Shown: positions 59,111 to 64,000 of the stretch, in pieces | How positions within the stretch are numbered: position 1 is the first letter of the stretch | Layout of the letters: every line of letters begins with the position of its first letter | Source: Larkinella humicola | Lineage (GTDB): Bacteria; Bacteroidota; Bacteroidia; Cytophagales; Spirosomataceae | Direction: 5' to 3' | Assembly (NCBI RefSeq): GCF_008727875.1 | Contig: NZ_VTWS01000005.1 | Location: 558,001 to 622,000, forward strand | Length of the DNA stretch: 64,000 nt | Made by a program: the position numbers and the translations under genes | Notes under the pieces: generated by a model | What the model was told of the DNA's origin: nothing | Database searches by the model: none | Seen by the model: the letters and a program-made list of their open reading frames with translations, nothing else

Positions 59111-61443
59111 GAGGTTACCGGATTCATGCGGGCGGCTTTGATCGACTGATAGCTCACGGTGAGGAAGGCGATGAAAACCGCCAGCACCCCGGCCACCGCA
59201 AACAGCCACCACGACAGGTCGACCCGGTATTGAAACGTGTCCAGCCATTGTGAAATCGCCCACCACGCCAGCGGAGAGGCCAGCAGCAGCGCGACCAGAA
59301 CCAGTTTCAGGAAGTCTTTTGAAACCAGTGAGACAATGCTGGATACCGACGCACCCAACACTTTCCGAACGCCAATTTCTTTCATCCGCTGCTCCGCCGT
59401 GAAAGCCGCCAGCGCAAACAGTCCCAGACAGGAAATCAGGATGGCGAGTGTTCCAAAGTAATTGATGAGTGTATTGACCTGCTGTTCACCGCGGTACAGT
59501 TTCTCGTAGGCATCGTCCAGAAAATGATACTCAAACGGATAACTCGGATTAAATTTCCGCGTAACCCGTTCCAGTTCGTCGATGGCTTCGGTGGTTTTTC
59601 CCTTCTCCGTCCGTACCAGCAGATAGCTCGTATTGCCCGGAATCAGGGTTAAAATCAGGGGCGTAATCGGACTGTGCAACGATTGCAGGTGGAAATCTTT
59701 CATCAGTCCGATGATTGGGCCTTTGCCCATCCAGAAGCCGACCTGCTGGCCCACCGGATTCTTCATGCCCATCATTTTAGCGGCCGCTTCGTTGATGATG
59801 TACGACGCCGAATCGGCCTTGCGGGCACTCGAAAAATCCCGGCCCTCCACGAGCTGAATATTCATGGTCTTGATAAAATCATAGCCCACCGACATGGTCG
59901 CTGCATTCGAATTCTGATCCGGTTTTTGACCCGGCCAGGTCAAATCGCCGGAGGTAGACTCAATATTGACGGGTAAGCTCATCGTTACCGAGGCCGAAGC
60001 AATCGACGGTGTGCGAATCAGTTCCTGCCGAAAGGCCTCCATTTTCGCATAGGTATCCCCTTCCAGCGGTACGAAGAGGACATTTTCGCGGTCGAGACCC
60101 AGATTTTTAGTGCGGATATAGTCCATCTGATGCGCCACGGCCAGCATACCGATGATCAGAAAAATCGATAACGTAAATTGAAAAATAACCAGCGTCCGGC
60201 GAAACAAAACCGCTCCGGAACCAAACTTCAGGGTGCCTTTCAGAATGCGGATGGGTTGCAGCGACGACAGGAACAAAGCCGGATAACTGCCCGACACAAA
60301 ACCGGTGATCAATACTAGAATCAGAATGCCCAGCCACAGCGTCGGGTCTGCCAGATTCAGCGTGAGGTGTTTGGAGAAAACGGCATTGAAGGTCGGCAAA
60401 ACTACGCTCACGATGCTCAGGGCCAGAAAAACCGCCAACAGGCTCGTCAGTACCGACTCGCTCATGAACTGCCCGATCAGCGAAGACCGCAACGCGCCGA
60501 CCACCTTCCGAACGCCCACTTCCTTCGCCCGCATGGCCGAGCGGGCCGTGGCCAGGTTCATGAAATTGACGCAGGCAATGAGCAGAATAAAGAGGGCTAC
60601 CAATGCAAAAATCCGCACATATTCGATCTTGCCCCCAACGGCCTTTCCGTTCTCATATTTAGCGTATAAATGCACATCCTTCATGGGCTGAAGCGTTGGC
60701 ACAGGCACTTCCTTCCAGTCGGTATTGCGTCGGTAAATCCCCTTCATTCCGGCTTCCGCTTTGGCCGGATCGGCCTTTGGGTCCAGCCGGACGAAGGTCA
60801 TAAACGAGCTGTTGCCCCATTTTTTTTTCCAATCCTCCTCCTGCACGTCGTAATTGATGATCCAGTCGAACTGAAAAGTCGAGTTGCCGGGCAAATCTTC
60901 AATAACCGCGCCAACGGTATAATACGTTTTATTGTCAAATTGCAGGCGTTTTCCGAGCACCTGAGTCGTGCCGAAAAACTTCTCTGCCACCCTCCGCGTA
61001 ATAATAATCTGATCCAGCTTCGAGTGCGCCACCAGTGGACTCCCGACAACGGCGGGATAATCGAAAAGCAGAAAAAAGTCTTTCGTTGCATAAAACCCCT
61101 GTTGCTTCACCGATTTCTCGCCCACTTTCAGGAGTTTTTCTTCCGGAAACTGCACTTTGGCCGCGTAGCGTACTTCCGGCACATCGCGTTTCAAAACCTC
61201 AGCCAGCGGGCCCGGTGTGACGGTATTGGTATAAATGATACCCTGATTGGTGCTATTGGTCCGTACGAAGAAAATGGTATCGAGATGGGGTAAAAACCGG
61301 TCGTAGCTCAACTCGTCATTCACCCAAAGACCAATCATCAGGCTGCACGACATACCGAGAGCCAGGCCAAAAATGTTGATAAAAGAAAAGAGCTTGTTTT
61401 TCAGCAGGCTCCGCCAGGCAATTTTAAGGTAGCTCGTTAGCAT
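59095..61443 (-). CDS. Orphan FtsX/MacB-type ABC permease, prefix-less (KVVGA subgroup), first gene of operon
   Basis: 782 aa, the shortest of the set, from MLTSYLKIAWRSLL. The first helix is GLALGMSCSLMIGLWVNDEL. The first FtsX unit is VNFMNLATARSAMRAKEVG, VRKVVGALRSSL. The second unit is EQRMKEIGVRKVLGASVSSI and the tail NPVTSLRSE. The N-terminal half of the periplasmic domain begins IFFVRTN, where most have IYRVxT. It is the first gene behind the sigma-54-like promoter at 61481-61497, with an expected leader of about 28 nt, as for the permease at 11940. Confidence 0.93.
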   Translation of the reverse strand: MLTSYLKIAWRSLLKNKLFSFINIFGLALGMSCSLMIGLWVNDELSYDRFLPHLDTIFFVRTNSTNQGIIYTNTVTPGPLAEVLKRDVPEVRYAAKVQFPEEKLLKVGEKSVKQQGFYATKDFFLLFDYPAVVGSPLVAHSKLDQIIITRRVAEKFFGTTQVLGKRLQFDNKTYYTVGAVIEDLPGNSTFQFDWIINYDVQEEDWKKKWGNSSFMTFVRLDPKADPAKAEAGMKGIYRRNTDWKEVPVPTLQPMKDVHLYAKYENGKAVGGKIEYVRIFALVALFILLIACVNFMNLATARSAMRAKEVGVRKVVGALRSSLIGQFMSESVLTSLLAVFLALSIVSVVLPTFNAVFSKHLTLNLADPTLWLGILILVLITGFVSGSYPALFLSSLQPIRILKGTLKFGSGAVLFRRTLVIFQFTLSIFLIIGMLAVAHQMDYIRTKNLGLDRENVLFVPLEGDTYAKMEAFRQELIRTPSIASASVTMSLPVNIESTSGDLTWPGQKPDQNSNAATMSVGYDFIKTMNIQLVEGRDFSSARKADSASYIINEAAAKMMGMKNPVGQQVGFWMGKGPIIGLMKDFHLQSLHSPITPLILTLIPGNTSYLLVRTEKGKTTEAIDELERVTRKFNPSYPFEYHFLDDAYEKLYRGEQQVNTLINYFGTLAILISCLGLFALAAFTAEQRMKEIGVRKVLGASVSSIVSLVSKDFLKLVLVALLLASPLAWWAISQWLDTFQYRVDLSWWLFAVAGVLAVFIAFLTVSYQSIKAARMNPVTSLRSE

Positions 61444-61480
61444 CGGTTTCAGCAGAATAGAAAGACGTATCTGTGCTTAC

Positions 61481-61497
61481 TCCCAAATGGCATACCA
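61481..61497 (-). promoter_or_regulatory. Sigma-54-like promoter of the 61443-56608 permease operon
   Basis: The reverse strand reads TGGTATGCCATTTGGGA: GG (61496-61495), ten bases, GG (61484-61483). The -24 half is close to consensus; the -12 half has GG instead of GA or GC. Confidence 0.6.
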
Positions 61498-61551
61498 GAA
61501 TCAGTAAGACATTCACAATCAATTTCTTACTGGAAAGCAAATAAAATAAAA

Positions 61552-61589
61552 TGTCCGCAAACGGACGGTTTTCCGGCCATTTGCGGACA
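61552..61589 (-). promoter_or_regulatory. Operator pair upstream of the 61443 permease
   Basis: 61552-61567 is TGTCCG-CAAA-CGGACG. 61574-61589 keeps only one good half (CGGCCA-TTTG-CGGACA) and starts 22 bp away. The proximal site is 56 bp from the -24 GG. The distal half overlaps the region just behind the stop of the PA14-OmpA gene. Confidence 0.6.
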
Positions 61590-61594
61590 AGGGA

Positions 61595-62611
61595 TTATTT
61601 CACACTGAACTCGACCCGGCGGTTTTTCGCCCGGCCCTCTTCCGTCGTATTGTCGGCGATGGGCTGGGTTCCGCCGTAACCTTTGGTTGCAATTCGCCCG
61701 TCGGCAACGCCGTTCCTAATCAGGTACGTCGTAATGACTTTGGCCCGGTTTTCGGACAATGCCAGATTCAGGCGCGGATCACCCACATTATCCGTATGGC
61801 CGCTAATTTCAATTCGGAGGGTTGGGTTCTTCGTCATCGCCCGCACCAGTTTATCCAGTTCTGCGTACGATTCCGGCAAGAGACGGTATTCGCTTTGCGC
61901 AAAGAACACCTGATTCAGCACCAGTTTATCCCCCGTTTTCAAGCCTTCAAAACGCTCCGGCGTTTTAACCGGAACGCGGGTGACCGTATCTTTCGGAGTC
62001 GCTCGTACAACCGGCGGTTTACGGGCCACTGCGGGTTGAACGTTGGGTTTTACCGCCACCGGTTTAGGCACGACCTTCGGCGCAGCGGGTTTTGGCGGCT
62101 GAAAGTCGGGCCTGAACAGATAGTTACCGGTAACGGGGCTGGGTGCGGTTTGGTTGGGTGGTATCCAAAACAAACTGATGCTTCCTCCCAGCGGATCATT
62201 GAAAAAATCGACCCGCAAGTCGTAGTACTGACCCGCTTTCAGATAAACATCGCCTTTAAAGGTCTGATTATCATTTAATCGCCACACGTCGATCACCTTC
62301 TTGCCCCCCACCCAAAGGCGGATTCCATCGTCTACCGTAGCCGTAAATTTATAAACGCCGGTCGTGGGTGCATACAATTTCCCGGTCCATCGAACGGAGT
62401 AATACGAGCGCCCAAGCCCCGGCCCCGGTCGGCGGCCCTCCCAATCAAAATCGATCTGCGGATCCATCCGGGTGAACACTTTTCGTTCGAAGTTCGTACC
62501 ATCGAAATAGTCTCCCCTTAATCCATTTCCTGCCGTAGCTGTCGATTGACCATTGGCACTTTGCACCACAAACAGGCCGATCATCCCCCCAATCAAACAC
62601 CTCGCGACCAT
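61595..62611 (-). CDS. PA14 domain - OmpA C-terminal domain protein
   Basis: 338 aa. A signal peptide (about 1-22) precedes a PA14 domain at about 30-165 (GLRGDYFDG, YYSVRWTGKLYAPTTGVYKF, VDDGIRLWVGGKKVID), a carbohydrate-binding beta-barrel in known members. A proline/lysine/valine-rich linker spans about 168-225. An OmpA-like peptidoglycan-binding domain (about 230-338) has ISGHTDNVGDPRLNLALSENRA and GYGGTQPIADNTTEEGRAKNRRVEF. It probably anchors to peptidoglycan in the periplasm and presents a glycan-binding module near the outer membrane. It is co-directional with the permease operon downstream; the gap holds operators and a promoter, so it is likely a separate unit. Confidence 0.9.
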   Translation of the reverse strand: MVARCLIGGMIGLFVVQSANGQSTATAGNGLRGDYFDGTNFERKVFTRMDPQIDFDWEGRRPGPGLGRSYYSVRWTGKLYAPTTGVYKFTATVDDGIRLWVGGKKVIDVWRLNDNQTFKGDVYLKAGQYYDLRVDFFNDPLGGSISLFWIPPNQTAPSPVTGNYLFRPDFQPPKPAAPKVVPKPVAVKPNVQPAVARKPPVVRATPKDTVTRVPVKTPERFEGLKTGDKLVLNQVFFAQSEYRLLPESYAELDKLVRAMTKNPTLRIEISGHTDNVGDPRLNLALSENRAKVITTYLIRNGVADGRIATKGYGGTQPIADNTTEEGRAKNRRVEFSVK

Positions 62612-63077
62612 AGCTTCAGCAGTTAAGTTTCGGATGTATTAAAGATAAATGCGAGCGGTTTTTAATGGTTTCGTTTTGGTACAGACGGCTGTTATTCCGT
62701 TAAGAATGAAGAGGTAAGATGGAAGCGCCCGTTCGGTGAAGGATAGAAGGCGTCGTTCGGGTGAAGGCCGGAGGCCTTTTAATAGAAAGCGAGTCGCCCC
62801 TTTAAAGAAGTATGACGGGAGTGCTCGTGCAGAATGGAAGGCGTCGTTCGGGTGAAGGCCGGAGGCCTTGCCTGTCAATAGAAAGCGGTTCGCCCATTTA
62901 CCGATAGCTCCGGAGGAGCGGTCTGAGCGTGTCTTTTAGGCCGCTCCTCCGGAGCTTCGACTACCCAGGGTTCATTTATTACTATTAACAGGAAAGGCCT
63001 CCGGCCTTCACCCGAACGACGCCTTCCATTCTTCACCCGAATGACGCCTTCCATTCTGTACGGGCGCTTCCATCTTT
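62612..63077. other. Noncoding repeat-rich region
   Basis: 466 bp without a credible gene. Short frames here are made of repeat sequence. The first 30-60 bp should contain the promoter of the PA14-OmpA gene; I see no clear one. The rest is described under 62741-63058. Confidence 0.65.
62741..63058. repeat. Clustered direct and inverted repeats with GGA/TCC-loop hairpins
   Basis: A unit of about 40 bp (AGAAGGCGTCGTTCGGGTGA followed by AGGCCGGAGGCCTT) occurs at about 62745 and 62836. It recurs inverted, with an added partial copy, at about 62995-63058. Between them is a large hairpin, AGCTCCGGAGGAGCGG at 62906 against CCGCTCCTCCGGAGCT ending at about 62958. The small palindromes share a GGA or TCC loop with the hairpins at 43948-43996. 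Confidence 0.7.
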
Positions 63078-64000
63078 TCATTCCGACCGCAGCGAGGTCA
63101 CCGGATTCATCAAAGCGGCTTTGATGCTTTGGAACGAAACCGTCAGCAGCGCAATCAGAATCGCCAGCCCGCCCGCCAGCACAAACACCCCGACGCTCAG
63201 GCTAATGCGGTAATCAAACTGTGAGAGCCAGTCGTTCAGGAAATAAGCCGCCAGGGGTGATGCCAGCAGACAGGCGACGATCACCAGCCCGACAAACTCG
63301 CGGGACAACAACCCCCATAAACTCACGACGCTGGCCCCCAGCACCTTGCGAATCCCGACTTCTTTGGTCCTTTGTTCGGCGAGAGAAGCCGCCAGCCCAA
63401 ATAGCCCGAGGCAGGCAATGAAAACGGCCAGAACCGCAAACACGCCCGCCAGTTTGCCGATCAGTTCTTCCTGTTTAAACTTGCGGTTGTAGGCATCGTC
63501 GACAAACTGGTAATCGAAGGGGAAAGCCGGGTTGAATTTCTGAAAAATCGGTTCGATCCGCGCCAGGGCTTCGGTCGTGTTGAGATTCGCAGCCAACCGA
63601 AAAATCACGTAACGTTCAAACGGACGGCCGGTGATCAGAATGAGCGGATTGACGGGCGTATACGGCGATTCGATGATCGAATTTTCGACCACGCCGACGA
63701 TTCGCAGCTTTGTGCCGGGGTCCCAGACAAAACTCAACTCCTGGTTCAGCGGATTCTTCAGCCGCATGGCTTTCACGGCTGCTTCGTTTAGAATGGCCGA
63801 TACCGAATCCGTGCCGTTGGCATAAAAATCGCGACCAGTTTTCAGTTCAATTCCCATCGTTTTCAGATAATCCGGCGAAGCGGCAATCAGGTTGAGCCGC
63901 ATGATTTCGTCGGGGGCTTTGCCCGACCAGTCCACCCGCGTGTCGCCCGTGATGGTGGTGGCCGGACTCGACGCTTTCGTCACGCTTTCCACCGCGCCAG
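63078..64000 (-). CDS. Orphan FtsX/MacB-type ABC permease, C-terminal part (truncated by window edge)
   Basis: The frame is open up to the window end. An apparent start at 63992 is a GTG inside the gene, so the entry is the C-terminal 307 or so residues of a longer permease. It contains most of the second periplasmic domain (NEAAVKAMRLKNPLNQ, IVGVVENSIIESPYTP) and the second FtsX unit with EQRTKEVGIRKVLGASVVSL. The tail is NPVTSLRSE. Whether it carries a prefix domain cannot be seen. It is the same strand as the PA14-OmpA gene, which follows after the repeat cluster. Confidence 0.9.
   Translation of the reverse strand, partial: GAVESVTKASSPATTITGDTRVDWSGKAPDEIMRLNLIAASPDYLKTMGIELKTGRDFYANGTDSVSAILNEAAVKAMRLKNPLNQELSFVWDPGTKLRIVGVVENSIIESPYTPVNPLILITGRPFERYVIFRLAANLNTTEALARIEPIFQKFNPAFPFDYQFVDDAYNRKFKQEELIGKLAGVFAVLAVFIACLGLFGLAASLAEQRTKEVGIRKVLGASVVSLWGLLSREFVGLVIVACLLASPLAAYFLNDWLSQFDYRISLSVGVFVLAGGLAILIALLTVSFQSIKAALMNPVTSLRSE

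Noticed and set aside
62639-62878. Small reverse-strand gene of 79 codons
   Set aside because: Its sequence consists of the local repeat units and has no start context or family resemblance.
1-64000. Insertion sequences, tRNA or rRNA genes
   Set aside because: I found no transposase, terminal inverted repeats with target duplications, or recognisable tRNA/rRNA sequence; subtle cases could be missed without a search.

Overview
The window looks like a Cytophagales (Bacteroidota) chromosome, probably of the Spirosoma/Larkinella kind. This rests on the protein families present, start codons without clear Shine-Dalgarno sequences, and moderately high GC. I did no database search.

The region is dominated by one family. 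There are 17 complete and 2 edge-truncated genes for large FtsX/MacB-type ABC permeases with two FtsX units each. No ATPase and no MacA-like adaptor gene lies among them. This is the orphan duplicated permease arrangement known from Acidobacteria (ADOP), here as a dense paralogue array.

Layout: 1-533, truncated permease (-). 750-1790, secreted DUF4097 repeat protein (-). 2304-4628, TPR sensor kinase (+). 4634-11940, three prefix-less permeases (-). 12278-23746, a PadR regulator and four permeases carrying an extra N-terminal prefix domain (+). 23876-28331, a multi-PAS histidine kinase and a receiver-kinase hybrid (-). 28434-42465, a second PadR followed by five prefix-domain permeases (-). 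42681-47380, metabolic genes (secreted hydrolase, trehalase, small membrane protein, Tat-exported mannonate dehydratase). 47500-61443, five prefix-less permeases (-), interrupted by a DUF417/DoxX-like gene and two Uma2-like genes. 61595-62611, PA14-OmpA protein (-). 62612-63077, noncoding repeat cluster. 63078-64000, truncated permease (-).

Two noncoding systems tie this together. (1) Six transcription units start with a sigma-54-like element (GG-N10-GA or GG) and a 16-bp palindrome of the type TGTCCG-N4-CGGACA. The nearest palindrome lies 54-56 bp (once 65 bp) upstream of the -24 GG, usually with a second copy 21-22 bp further out. This points to one enhancer-binding regulator, not in the window, controlling permeases, both PadR genes and the DUF4097 gene. 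(2) Seventeen intergenic inverted repeats of about 50-145 bp are built from degenerate 7-nt words (such as GAATAAC, GAGTTAT). They separate most permease genes.

Inference: this is a fast-evolving membrane stress or export module in which genes, prefix domains and intergenic hairpins are duplicated and reshuffled.
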